Shown here piece after piece: positions 48,182 through 56,415 of a stretch of 64,000 nt of DNA; the first letter of the stretch is position 1; every line of letters begins with the position of its first letter. Source of the stretch: Brevundimonas subvibrioides (lineage in GTDB: Bacteria > Pseudomonadota > Alphaproteobacteria > Caulobacterales > Caulobacteraceae); contig NZ_NCEQ01000013.1 in assembly GCF_002280785.1 (NCBI RefSeq), positions 1 to 64,000 of the forward strand. The letters are read 5' to 3'. The notes beneath the pieces were generated by a model that was given only the letters and a program-made list of their open reading frames with translations, was not told the DNA's origin and did no database searches. The translations under genes were made by a program, and so were the position numbers.

Positions 48182-50716
48182 GTGCTCCTCCGTCGCGTAC
48201 CCTCGTTGTGCAAAGCCCTGCTGCTCGGTCTCGCCGTGCTGGTGGCCGCGCCGACTCTGGTCCTCGCCCAAAACCCGGCCCCTCGCGATCCGTTGGCCCT
48301 GGCCGCTGCTGTCGAGCGCCGGGCCGGCGCCACGACCTTCGCCCAGCTCGAAGCCTTCGGTCAGACGGCCCTGCGCACGCCCGGTCGCGAGGGACTGAAC
48401 CGGCTCTACCACGTCGTCTGGACCACCCTGAACCAGGGTGATTTTGAGGGCGCGACCCGCTGGAACCTGCAGCTCGCCGCCGCCGCAGGCCTGCAGGGCG
48501 ACGCGCGCTATACGAAGATCGCCCATCTTAACGCCCTGACCATCCGCTACGACACGGGCGAGGACGCCGCCGCCGCCGAGATGGAAGAGATCGCCAGGAC
48601 GGAATCCGACTGGTTCGTCCGCGCCCACGCCACCCGAATCCACGCCCTGGCCCTGATGGACCAGGACCGCCTCGGTGAAGGGCTGAACCTGCTCAACGAG
48701 GCCATGAGCCTGATCCCCGAGAACGACGCCTTCGCCGACACGGCGCGCGCGGGTCTGTGGGAGATGACCGGCATCGGCCTGATGAAGCTGAACGACATCC
48801 GCGGCGCCACCACCGCCTTCGGTCGGTTCGAGCTGGACTACAGCAATCCTGCCTATCCCCGGCCCGACTTCGACGCCGTCTACAACCTGGCCCGCATGGC
48901 GGTTCAGATCGGCGACCAGCCCCTGGCCGAGCGGTTGTTCGCGGTCCACCATCGCCTGGCGACGCGCGCAGGGGTGGAGAGTCTGACCGTCTATGACGCC
49001 AACCTGTGCGCCATGGTGGCGCAAGGCGCCGACGATCCGTCCCGAGTGCTGCGCTGCCTCGCGCCCTATGGCGAAAGCCTGGGCGCGGCCCAGTTCCTGG
49101 CCCACCACATCCTGCCGCTCCGCGCCATGGCTCGCGCCCGCACCGGCGACGTGAACGGGGCGCGGCGCGACGTCGCCGAGATCCATCGTCGCCAGGCCGC
49201 GGGCGAGTTTCGCGAAGAAGGCCTGTCACAGGTTCTGCATGCCGAGGCCGAAGTCCTCCAGGCCCAGGGCCGCTCGCGCGAAGCCTTCGACCTGCTTCGC
49301 CGCCATTCGGAAGAAGATTCCCTTCAGCAGACGCGCCGCTTCAGCGAGGGTATCGGCCAGGTCACTTCGGAGATGCGGAACCAGTTGCGGGAGCGCCGTC
49401 ATCAGCTGGAGACCGCCCGCGCCAACACTGTGCTCCAGGCCGACGTCATTGATAGCCAGCGCTGGATCGTCGGCATCGGCGTGGTCTTCCTCCTCAGCGC
49501 CGCCGCCCTGTTGTTCCGCCAGTGGACCCTGACCCGCCACCTCCGCTTCGCCCGCCGCCGCGCCGAGGATGCCAACCGGGCCAAGTCCGAGTTCCTGGCC
49601 AATATGAGCCACGAGATCCGCACGCCTCTGAACGGCGTCGTGGCCATGGCCGACGCCCTGTCGCGCCGTCCCCTCGACCACGCCGAGCACGAGATGGTCG
49701 AGATCATCCGCTCGTCCGGCGTGACCCTGGAACGGCTGCTGTCCGACATCCTCGACAGCGCCAAGATCGAGGCCGGTCAGGTGACCATCGAGACCGCGCC
49801 CTTCGCCCTCGGCCATGCGGTCAAGGACATCGCCGCCCTTTGGAGCTCCAGGGTCGAGGGCAGCCCGGTCGCCCTGGTCGTCGAGCTCGACCCGACGCTG
49901 GAGCGGATGGTTGTCGGCGACGTCGTCCGCGTGCGGCAGATCCTCGCAAACCTCGTGTCCAACGCGCTGAAGTTCACCAGCGCCGGCGCCGTGACCCTGC
50001 GCGTCGAGCCGGTCGGCGACGATCGTGTCCGCTTCTCCGTCACCGACACCGGCGTCGGCTTCGACGCGGAGCAGAGGGCGCGAATCTTCACCCGCTTCCA
50101 GCAGGCCGACGGCTCGATCACCCGGCGCTTCGGCGGCACCGGCCTGGGCCTCGCCATCTCCCGTGACCTCGCCGTGCTGATGGGCGGCGAACTGGACTGC
50201 GAGTCGACCCCGGGCGCGGGCTCGCGTTTCTGGTTCGAACTGCCCCTGCCCGCCGCTGTGGTCGAGGAGGCGGTCGCCGGCGCGATGGAGGACGCCTCGC
50301 CGGAGGGCTTGCGCATCCTGCTGGCCGACGATCATCCGGCCAACCGCAAGGTTATCGATGTGCTGCTGGCCCCGACCGGAGCGACCCTGATCGCCGTCGA
50401 GAATGGTCAGGAGGCGCTCGACGCCTTCGCCAGCGGCGGCTTCGACCTGATCCTGATGGACATGCAGATGCCCGTCATGGACGGCCTGACCGCCACCGCC
50501 GCCATCCGCGCCCTCGAGGCCGGGCGCGGCCTCGCCCGCACCCCGCTGTTAATGCTGACCGCCAACGCCATGGCCGAGCACGTCGAAGCCGGTCGTCTCG
50601 CCGGCGCCGACGGCCACCTGGCCAAGCCCGTCACGACGCAGAGTTTGTTCGCGGCGATCAGCGCCGCGCTGGACGCCGTCGAACCGGACGTGGCGGAACA
50701 GGTCAGCGCGGCCTGA
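48182..50716 (+). CDS. Hybrid sensor histidine kinase with periplasmic helical-repeat domain
   Basis: An 844-residue kinase. The N-terminus is a signal peptide or first helix (ALLLGLAVLVAAPTLVLAQ). Residues 30-410 are helical and TPR-like by spacing (Ala/Leu-rich pairs), probably periplasmic, then one transmembrane helix (IVGIGVVFLLSAAALLF) near 425-445. HisKA has His477 in FLANMSHEIRTPLNG, HATPase has GTGLGLAISRDLAVLMGG, and the receiver has Asp760 in LILMDMQMPVMDG. The start is a GTG. It follows ilvA by 54 bases, which may be co-transcription or a new promoter. Confidence 0.92.
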   Translation: MLLRRVPSLCKALLLGLAVLVAAPTLVLAQNPAPRDPLALAAAVERRAGATTFAQLEAFGQTALRTPGREGLNRLYHVVWTTLNQGDFEGATRWNLQLAAAAGLQGDARYTKIAHLNALTIRYDTGEDAAAAEMEEIARTESDWFVRAHATRIHALALMDQDRLGEGLNLLNEAMSLIPENDAFADTARAGLWEMTGIGLMKLNDIRGATTAFGRFELDYSNPAYPRPDFDAVYNLARMAVQIGDQPLAERLFAVHHRLATRAGVESLTVYDANLCAMVAQGADDPSRVLRCLAPYGESLGAAQFLAHHILPLRAMARARTGDVNGARRDVAEIHRRQAAGEFREEGLSQVLHAEAEVLQAQGRSREAFDLLRRHSEEDSLQQTRRFSEGIGQVTSEMRNQLRERRHQLETARANTVLQADVIDSQRWIVGIGVVFLLSAAALLFRQWTLTRHLRFARRRAEDANRAKSEFLANMSHEIRTPLNGVVAMADALSRRPLDHAEHEMVEIIRSSGVTLERLLSDILDSAKIEAGQVTIETAPFALGHAVKDIAALWSSRVEGSPVALVVELDPTLERMVVGDVVRVRQILANLVSNALKFTSAGAVTLRVEPVGDDRVRFSVTDTGVGFDAEQRARIFTRFQQADGSITRRFGGTGLGLAISRDLAVLMGGELDCESTPGAGSRFWFELPLPAAVVEEAVAGAMEDASPEGLRILLADDHPANRKVIDVLLAPTGATLIAVENGQEALDAFASGGFDLILMDMQMPVMDGLTATAAIRALEAGRGLARTPLLMLTANAMAEHVEAGRLAGADGHLAKPVTTQSLFAAISAALDAVEPDVAEQVSAA

Positions 50717-51254
50717 CCTCTCGGAGGGTCGCGCCTTCGTGGGCCAACAGCCAGCGCTTGCGCTCGAGCCCGCCGGCATAGCCCGTCAGGGTCCCGTTCG
50801 CGCCGATCACCCGGTGGCAAGGCACGATCACAGCGATGGGGTTCTGGCCGTTCGCCAGCCCCGCCGCGCGCACCGCCTTCGGCGATCCGATCGCCGCCGC
50901 CAGCTGTCCGTAGCTGCGCGTCTCGCCGGCCGGAATGGCTCTGAGCGCGGCCCATACGGCGCGCTGGAAGACCGTGCCGCCCGTCCGGACCTTCAGCCCG
51001 TCGAGCGCCCGCGCGTCGCCCGCGAAATAGGCCTCGACCGCGCCGCGCACCGCCCCCGGCGCAAGACCCGCGACAAGCTCCGCGTCCGGCGCATGGCGAC
51101 CCAGCAACCGCATCATGCGCGGCTCGTAGTCGGCGAAGTCGAGCGCCCGTACGGCGCCGTCCGCGTCCGTCACCAGCAGCACCTCGCCGACCGGCGTCGC
51201 GATCCGGTCGAGGGTCAGGGTCTCAGGCCGCGCGCCAGAGTCGTGCGTTGTCAT
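50703..51254 (-). CDS. ogt: Methylated-DNA-protein-cysteine methyltransferase, copy 1
   Basis: Suicide repair enzyme for O6-methylguanine. The 183 residues carry the active-site Cys146 in VPCHRVIGANGTLTGYAGGLERK, the DNA-binding helix RSYGQLAAAIGSPKAVRAAG and Asn in the GLANGQNP turn, as in Ogt and the C-terminal half of Ada. The gene starts within the 3' end of the Ada-type regulator (32-base overlap), so the two are coupled. It fits a split Ada system in which sensing and methyl removal are on separate proteins. Confidence 0.94.
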   Translation of the reverse strand: MTTHDSGARPETLTLDRIATPVGEVLLVTDADGAVRALDFADYEPRMMRLLGRHAPDAELVAGLAPGAVRGAVEAYFAGDARALDGLKVRTGGTVFQRAVWAALRAIPAGETRSYGQLAAAIGSPKAVRAAGLANGQNPIAVIVPCHRVIGANGTLTGYAGGLERKRWLLAHEGATLREVRPR

Positions 51255-52341
51255 CGTCGTTCTCCATCAGATCGGCCGCCGTCAGTCCCGCCATCCGCAG
51301 GTGCAGCGCGCCATAGGCCCGCCAGGGCCGCCACCGCTCCGCCCGGTCCGCCAGTGTCGCATCGTTCAGTCGGTCGCTGGGCGCATCCTCGCCCGCGTCG
51401 ATCCAGTCGCCCGGAAGCCGCAGGCCGGGCCGCGCCTCGACCAGCGGCTTCAGCACCCGGTCCGCCGACAGATCGCGCCCGATCGCCTCGGGGTCGGCCG
51501 ACAGGTCGAACACCCGTCGCACCCGCGCCAGCACGCCCGGCAGGGCCTTAAGGTCGCTGGCCTCGACGCAGATCTCGAGCCGTCCCGGCTTGCCCGGCAT
51601 GGCGGTGACGAAGCCCGCGGCGCCGTCGACATCCCTGACCAGATCGCGCGACCAGACCCGCCCCTCGACCCGATCCCCGCGCGCGGCCAGCGCCGCGAAC
51701 ATCGCGTCCCAGTCATAGGGCGGTCGCCAGGACAGGCTCAGCCTCACCCCCTCGCCCGGCGGCCGTTCGGCGCGGCGACGCAGCGCCGATGGCGGGCGGC
51801 GATACAGGGCCTGAAAGGTCTCGTTGAAGCGCCGCACCGAACCGAAGCCCGACGCATGCGCCACCTGCGCCATCGACAGGTCGGTCTCGTGGATCAGGGC
51901 CTTGGCCAGCAGCACGCGCCGGGTCTGGGCCACGCTGACCGGCGCCGCGCCCAGATGCTGTTTGAACAGCCGCCGCAGCTGGCGCTCGCCGACCCCCAGC
52001 CGTCCGGCCAGGGCATCGACGTCGGCCTCGTCCAGCGCCCCTGCCTCGATCAGGGCCAGGGCCCGGCTGACGGTGTTTGAGGTGCCCCGCCACGCCCCCA
52101 TGTCGGGCGCCGTCTCGGGGCGACAGCGGAGGCAGGCGCGGAAGCCGGCTTCCTCGGCCGCCGCCGCCGTGACCACGAAGACCATGTTCTCGCGCTTTGG
52201 CGTCCGGGCGGGACAGACCGGGCGGCAGTAGATGCCCGTCGTCTTCACGCAGCCGAAGAACCGGCCGTCGAACCGGACGTCGCGCGTCAGAACGGCCCGG
52301 TAGCAGGCCTCCTGATCCAGGGTCTCGGCGCGCGTTTCCAT
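51223..52341 (-). CDS. Ada-type methylation sensor/AraC regulator with truncated AlkA glycosylase domain
   Basis: A 372-residue fusion. Residues 1-80 are the Ada N-terminal zinc domain with all four cysteines (CRPVC and CLRC), able to accept methyl from phosphotriesters. Residues 85-185 are an AraC-type HTH (GVGERQLRRLFKQHLGAAP). Residues 195-310 are the AlkA N-terminal domain (LSWRPPYDWDAMFAALAAR), reaching LPGDW at 313. Normal fusions then have about 130 residues of helix-hairpin-helix glycosylase core, but here only DAPSDRL remains before the C-terminal AERWRPWRAYGALHL. The reading frame is intact, so this is a deletion, not a frameshift. Confidence 0.9.
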   Translation of the reverse strand: METRAETLDQEACYRAVLTRDVRFDGRFFGCVKTTGIYCRPVCPARTPKRENMVFVVTAAAAEEAGFRACLRCRPETAPDMGAWRGTSNTVSRALALIEAGALDEADVDALAGRLGVGERQLRRLFKQHLGAAPVSVAQTRRVLLAKALIHETDLSMAQVAHASGFGSVRRFNETFQALYRRPPSALRRRAERPPGEGVRLSLSWRPPYDWDAMFAALAARGDRVEGRVWSRDLVRDVDGAAGFVTAMPGKPGRLEICVEASDLKALPGVLARVRRVFDLSADPEAIGRDLSADRVLKPLVEARPGLRLPGDWIDAGEDAPSDRLNDATLADRAERWRPWRAYGALHLRMAGLTAADLMENDDDNARLWRAA

Positions 52342-52402
52342 GCCGCGAAGATGGCCCTTCCCCGATGGGAAGTCTCGCGGTTTTCGGACATTGCCATACG
52401 TT

Positions 52403-52528
52403 CCTCCCCCATCGGGGGAGGGGGACCACGAAGTGGTGGAGGGGGCTCACCCCAGACACCGAGTGCGTAGCTGGCCCCCTCCGTCACGTCGCGAAGATAC
52501 GCCGCGCCACCTCCCCCGATGGGGGAGG
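52403..52528. repeat. REP-like doublet with palindromic ends
   Basis: The outer 19-base units 52403-52421 and 52510-52528 are reverse complements (CCTCCCCC, three bases, GGGGGAGG), each itself nearly palindromic. The interior has further related G- and C-runs (GGAGGGGG and CCCCCTCC). It occupies the gap between the Ada-type gene and the HAAS membrane gene and may end transcripts from the latter. Confidence 0.75.
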
Positions 52529-52529
52529 A

Positions 52530-53660
52530 TTAAGCTCGCACGGCGCGCCAGGCGTTGGCGACGATCGTGTAGACGAGGCTGACCGCGCTGATCGCCAGGG
52601 CCCAGGTCAGGATCAGCGACAGGGTCGACGCCACCCCGGTCAGGTCCCGTTCGCCATTGCGCAGCTCGCGCAGCCGGTCGAAGTCCAGCAGCACCCCGTC
52701 CCCCGCGATGCGCGCCTGTTCCGCGCCGACGCTCAGGGTGAACCAGTGACCCGCCTCGAAGATGTTCCAGGTCAGCCACAGGCCGGCGACCGCGACCAGG
52801 ATCGCCAGCACCGCCCGCATCCGCGCCGCCTGCGGCCGGATCAGGGTGAACAGGTCGATCCCCATCTGGCCAAGGGCGTAGAGCAGGATCGGAGCGAACA
52901 GAACGGCCCAGATCGGCGCCGGCGAGACGGAGACCAGGTCGCCGTCGATGCGTATCGCGCTCAGGCCCGGGAAATGAACCAGCCCGACCCACCACAGGAC
53001 GAACAGCCCCACTGCGAGGAAGGAGAAGGCCGCCTCGGCCCCGAAATCCCGAGGGCTCCGCATCGCCCGCGTGCGCCACATCGGCCGTCTGGCCGGTCCG
53101 GCTCCCGCGCCTATCCTGTCACTCGCGCTCTTCACGCTCGCGCCCCACCAGGACGGATCGGACAGGCCGAACGCGCCCAGGTCCTTGACCCGCCAGTCGG
53201 TCAGCCATTTCGGCCGGATGGCGTAATGCTCCATGATCGCCCCGGCCAGGGTCAGGGCCCCGATCAGGGTCAGACCGGAACCGAAGAAGCCGTGGAAGGC
53301 CTGGGCGATGTCCTGCCCCGCGTCCGCCGTCCCGCTGATCAGCCGGATGAACAGGCCGATGCCCGAGACGACCAGCAGGATAAGCAGCCCCGCCTTCACC
53401 CCGTAGAGCCAGTAGGGAAACAGCTCGGGCCCGATCAGAGAATCCGGTCCCTTGCGATAGCGGGCGGCGACCACCAGCGGATGGCCGATCTCCTTCAGGA
53501 TGGCCTCGCGCTCCACGTCGGTCAGCGGCCGGCCCAGCGCCTCTTCCTTCGCCTCGACGCGGCTCAGGATCAGGTCGCGCAGTTCGGCGACGATGTCGTC
53601 GCGTTCCTCCGCCGACAACTGTGCGGCGACGGCCTCCAGATAGCGTTCCACCATGTCCAT
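52530..53660 (-). CDS. HAAS-domain membrane protein (permease-prefix type)
   Basis: A 376-residue protein. The first 75 residues are the HAAS/DUF1700-like signalling domain (MDMVERYLEAVAAQLSAEERDDIVAELRDLI, given here in part), followed by about seven hydrophobic helices. HAAS domains occur almost always next to PadR regulators, as here: it starts 25 bases after the padR stop. It probably modulates PadR or an envelope response; no catalytic motif seen. The start at 53660 is preferred for its GAGGGG and exact domain start. Confidence 0.85.
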   Translation of the reverse strand: MDMVERYLEAVAAQLSAEERDDIVAELRDLILSRVEAKEEALGRPLTDVEREAILKEIGHPLVVAARYRKGPDSLIGPELFPYWLYGVKAGLLILLVVSGIGLFIRLISGTADAGQDIAQAFHGFFGSGLTLIGALTLAGAIMEHYAIRPKWLTDWRVKDLGAFGLSDPSWWGASVKSASDRIGAGAGPARRPMWRTRAMRSPRDFGAEAAFSFLAVGLFVLWWVGLVHFPGLSAIRIDGDLVSVSPAPIWAVLFAPILLYALGQMGIDLFTLIRPQAARMRAVLAILVAVAGLWLTWNIFEAGHWFTLSVGAEQARIAGDGVLLDFDRLRELRNGERDLTGVASTLSLILTWALAISAVSLVYTIVANAWRAVRA

Positions 53661-53685
53661 GGCCTTGCCCCTCAATCCTGAAATG

Positions 53686-54015
53686 TCAGAGAATCTTGTC
53701 GAGCGAGGCATTGATGCCCCGCCATTCGCCGGCGAGCCGTTCCAGCATCGCCGTCCCCATCGGCGACAGGACATAGAAGCGCTTCCGCCGCTTCTCCTCC
53801 TCGCGCCACTCGCTGAGCAGCAGCCCCTGCGACTCCAGCCGGCGGAGCAGCGGATAGAGGGTCGATTCCTCCATCTCCAGCCCGTCGGCGGCCAGGGCCT
53901 GACGCAGGGTGTAGCCGTAGCGCTCGGTCCGCAGGCAGGCGAGCACCGCCAGCACCAGAGACCCGCGCCGCAGCTCCAGCCGCATGCTCTCGAAAAGTTC
54001 GACGTCGATCGTCAC
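53686..54015 (-). CDS. PadR-family transcriptional regulator
   Basis: A 109-residue winged-helix regulator: RRGSLVLAVLACLRTERYGYTLRQAL, then the recognition helix segment MEESTLYPLLRRLESQGLLLSEW and KRFYVLSPMG in the wing. This is the small PadR type with a short C-terminal helix. The start is GTG at 54015. It is followed by the HAAS membrane gene and preceded by two tandem palindromes, so it probably represses its own operon. Confidence 0.92.
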   Translation of the reverse strand: MTIDVELFESMRLELRRGSLVLAVLACLRTERYGYTLRQALAADGLEMEESTLYPLLRRLESQGLLLSEWREEEKRRKRFYVLSPMGTAMLERLAGEWRGINASLDKIL

Positions 54016-54039
54016 GCGGCCCGTTCCTCACGTCACATA

Positions 54040-54068
54040 GTGTGTGACACACAGTGTATGTGACATAC
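54040..54068. promoter_or_regulatory. Two tandem 13-bp palindromes upstream of padR
   Basis: GTGTGTGACACAC (54040-54052) and GTATGTGACATAC (54056-54068), each perfectly symmetric about a central G, with centres 16 bases apart. They begin 25 bases upstream of the padR start. PadR proteins bind symmetric sites with ATGT and ACAT half-elements, which the second contains exactly. Confidence 0.7.
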
Positions 54069-54169
54069 TGTGTGAGGGAGTCAAGCGGACGCTCTACCCC
54101 GCTGTCGCCAGGGCGGGCGCTCAATGTCCGGGAAGGCTGTGGAGCCGGGTCGGAAAGCTCGGCCCGGCC

Positions 54170-54379
54170 TCAATCGGCGAGGAAGAACAGCCCTTCGACC
54201 GTCGTATCCAGCGCCCGCGCCAGTTCGAGAGCCAGCAGGGTCGAGGGAATGAACACGCCGTTCTCGACCGTGTTGACTGTCTTTCGCGACACCCCGGCCC
54301 GCTCGGCCAGCTCGGCCTGGGTCAGGCCGGCGGCGGTGCGAACCGCCTTGAGGCGAGACCCCAGCCGGGCGTCACCCAT
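54170..54379 (-). CDS. XRE-family HTH regulator
   Basis: A 69-residue Cro/C1-type regulator: LGSRLKAVRTAAGLTQAELAERAGVSRKTVNTVENG, whose helix 2-turn-helix 3 is TQAELAERAGVSRKTVN. It continues into the typical ARALDTTVEGLF. The start at 54379 is where the domain begins; it lies inside the 3' end of the upstream membrane gene (eight-base overlap). Small XRE proteins of this kind with a partner membrane protein are common in Caulobacterales and Sphingomonadales. Confidence 0.9.
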   Translation of the reverse strand: MGDARLGSRLKAVRTAAGLTQAELAERAGVSRKTVNTVENGVFIPSTLLALELARALDTTVEGLFFLAD

Positions 54380-55064
54380 CCTTGCCGAACTCCCGGTCCA
54401 GCCAGGCGAACCGGATGCCCGCCGTGGCCCCGGCGCCGGCCAGCACGAACGGCAAGGCTGCAATCCCCATCTCCGGCCTCCAAAGGCCGAGGACGAAGGC
54501 TATGGTCGCCCCGAACATCAGGACCACGAAGGCCGCCCCGATCGCCCGCGCCCGCAGGACGCCGGTCAGTTCGTCTTCAAGAAAGCGCTTGTTCGTTCGG
54601 GACTGGTGATCCCACCCCATGGTGATCGAGGCCACGATCCAAGCGTAAAGGACCGGCAGTGACACGCCAATGAAATCCCGGAAGGATCCCTCACCCGCCA
54701 GGATGGCCTGCATATCGATCGTCGACAGAACCAGTAGGGCCAAGGTCACAATCGGGAAGATCCACAGCTGACGCACCCGCTGCGCCTGCAGCCGGTCACG
54801 CTTCAGGGGCTCGGTCTCGATGCGCCAGCCGTTGGCGCCCGGCCGCAGAATCCAGGCCAGGATCGCTCCGCCCAGAGCCAGTCCTATACCGGCCCCGGCC
54901 AGCACGCCCCAGCCCGTGGCTGCGTCGCCCGTGCGTTGCGACCCCATGACGAACCCAAATCCCGACATCATCGCGCCGAGCACGATCGTCGCGAGGGCGG
55001 AGGCGAACTTCTTGCGCCGGGCCCGCGCTTCCTTCCGCATCTCCCTGTCGTCCATCGCCGCCAT
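54372..55064 (-). CDS. Hypothetical membrane protein paired with XRE regulator
   Basis: A 230-residue protein with six hydrophobic segments in three pairs (near 20-40, 48-68, 95-115, 125-145, 170-190, 195-215) and a basic N-terminus. No known motif; such proteins occur beside the small XRE regulators. It may sense membrane state and control the regulator. Start options are ATG 55064, with GGAGACGGAG upstream, and ATG 55055. Confidence 0.75.
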   Translation of the reverse strand: MAAMDDREMRKEARARRKKFASALATIVLGAMMSGFGFVMGSQRTGDAATGWGVLAGAGIGLALGGAILAWILRPGANGWRIETEPLKRDRLQAQRVRQLWIFPIVTLALLVLSTIDMQAILAGEGSFRDFIGVSLPVLYAWIVASITMGWDHQSRTNKRFLEDELTGVLRARAIGAAFVVLMFGATIAFVLGLWRPEMGIAALPFVLAGAGATAGIRFAWLDREFGKDG

Positions 55065-55082
55065 CTCCGTCTCCGGCTCATG

Positions 55083-55116
55083 TCACCTTGGGGTTACATA
55101 TCACCTATAGGTTACA
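55083..55116. promoter_or_regulatory. Direct repeats upstream of the XRE/membrane-protein pair
   Basis: TCACCTTGGGGTTACA (55083-55098) and TCACCTATAGGTTACA (55101-55116) are related 16-base units with an 18-base period. The second contains the perfect palindrome ACCTATAGGT. Location 19 bases before the gene start and the repeat form suit binding by the XRE dimer. Confidence 0.65.
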
Positions 55117-55129
55117 CGGCGTCAAGCGG

Positions 55130-55639
55130 TCAGATCAGCAGCGCCCCCTCGTGCCGCAAAAGCCAGGTCTTGCGCTCCAGCCCGCCGCCGAACCCGACCA
55201 TCGCTCCATCGGCGCCCACGACCCGGTGGCAGGCCAGCACCAAGGGGATCGGGTTCCGGTTCAGGGCCGCGCCCGCCGCCTGGGCCGCGCCCGGCTCCCC
55301 GGCCCTGCGCGCAATCTCGCCATAGGAGAGGGTCTGGCCGACCGGCGCCTCCCACAGGGCGCGCCACACCCGGGCCTGAAATCCGTCACCCGCGGCCGCT
55401 CCGTCCAGCGACCAGTCGATCCGCATCAAGGCCTGCAAGTCACCGTCAAAGTAAGCGGCCAGCGGGCGCGCTATCGCTTCCGGCGTCTCGCCCGCCACCA
55501 TCGCGACGCCGGGATACTCACGCCCCATCGCCCGCCTGAGCCCGTCACCGAACGACACGCCCCTCAACCGGCCGGCCTCGTCAACCGCAAGCGCCAGCAC
55601 GCCGACCGGCGAGGCGATCCCGGACACGATCAGCCTCAC
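55130..55639 (-). CDS. Methylated-DNA-protein-cysteine methyltransferase, copy 2
   Basis: A 169-residue paralogue of the ogt at 50703. The core is intact (LSYGEIARRAGEPGAAQAAG, ALNRNP, GGGLERKTWLLRHEGA), but the active site reads LACHRV: Cys137 is kept while the usually invariant Pro before it is Ala136. Start is a GTG overlapping the previous gene's stop as GTGA. Together with Ada and ogt it makes three alkyl-acceptor proteins in about 7 kb. Activity with Ala for Pro is uncertain. Confidence 0.88.
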   Translation of the reverse strand: MRLIVSGIASPVGVLALAVDEAGRLRGVSFGDGLRRAMGREYPGVAMVAGETPEAIARPLAAYFDGDLQALMRIDWSLDGAAAGDGFQARVWRALWEAPVGQTLSYGEIARRAGEPGAAQAAGAALNRNPIPLVLACHRVVGADGAMVGFGGGLERKTWLLRHEGALLI

Positions 55640-56415
55640 GGCCGCATCAGGGCGTTCAGCGCGCCATAGTCCATCGCTTCCGCCGCCTGCGGCTTCGAAT
55701 CCCCGTCCGCCAGGAAACCGCGCATCAGCCGGTCCTCCGTCGCACAGGCCGCTGCGGAGAGGTTCGACCCCGCGCTCAGCCGCCGCACGCCCAGCGCCTC
55801 CAGTCCCTTCGCATCCGGGAGCGCCGGCCGCGCCAGCAGGTTCAGCGGCAGGCCCAGATCCACCAGGGCCGTGATCGTGTCGGCCTCCGTCACCCCCGGC
55901 ATGAACAGGCCGTCGGCCCCGGCCGCCCGGTACAGCGCCGCCCGCCTGACCGCTTCCTGCAGCCGCGCCTCGACCGGTCCGATCCCTCTCAGCCACAGGT
56001 CGCAGCGAGCATTGATGAACAGCTCAGGGCCTACCGCCGCGCGCACCGCCGCGATCTTGTCCGCCAGCGCCTCGGCCGTCCCGTCTGCGTCCTCGATGTT
56101 GATCCCGACCGCGCCGGTCTTCCAGGTCCGCCGCACGAAGGCCGCGGCGGCCTTCGGATCGTCGGAGAAGCCGCCCTCGACGTCCGCGCTGACCGGAACC
56201 ACGCCCGCCACCCGGATCATCCGCGCCAGGGCGCCCAGCAACTCAGCCTCCGGCGGCGTCGCTCCGTCCGGCCAGCCCAGCGCCCAGGCCACGCCCGCGC
56301 TGGTCGTCGCCACCGCCTTCGCCCCTGCCGCAATCGACAGGGCGGTCGAGGCCGCGTCCCAGGCATTGGGCAGGATCAGCAGGCCGGAAGCATGGAGGGC
56401 GTGAAAGGGGGGCAT
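55636..56415 (-). CDS. Isocitrate lyase/PEP mutase family protein
   Basis: A 259-residue TIM-barrel enzyme: FHALHASGLLILPNAWDAASTAL opens, then ATTSAGVAWALGWPDG, VPVSADVEGGFSDD with the metal-binding Asp/Glu, GINIEDADG and FINARCDLWLRG. The ADVEGGF and NIED motifs are those of the family, but the catalytic Cys of isocitrate lyase proper is not evident. Substrate unknown, probably a 2-methylisocitrate or phosphonate-like compound. Start at 56415 is preferred; its stop overlaps the next gene by four bases. Confidence 0.87.
   Translation of the reverse strand: MPPFHALHASGLLILPNAWDAASTALSIAAGAKAVATTSAGVAWALGWPDGATPPEAELLGALARMIRVAGVVPVSADVEGGFSDDPKAAAAFVRRTWKTGAVGINIEDADGTAEALADKIAAVRAAVGPELFINARCDLWLRGIGPVEARLQEAVRRAALYRAAGADGLFMPGVTEADTITALVDLGLPLNLLARPALPDAKGLEALGVRRLSAGSNLSAAACATEDRLMRGFLADGDSKPQAAEAMDYGALNALMRP

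Noticed and set aside
46406..49186. 926-codon minus-strand frame
   Set aside because: Covers ilvA and part of the second hybrid kinase in antisense; no protein-like pattern.
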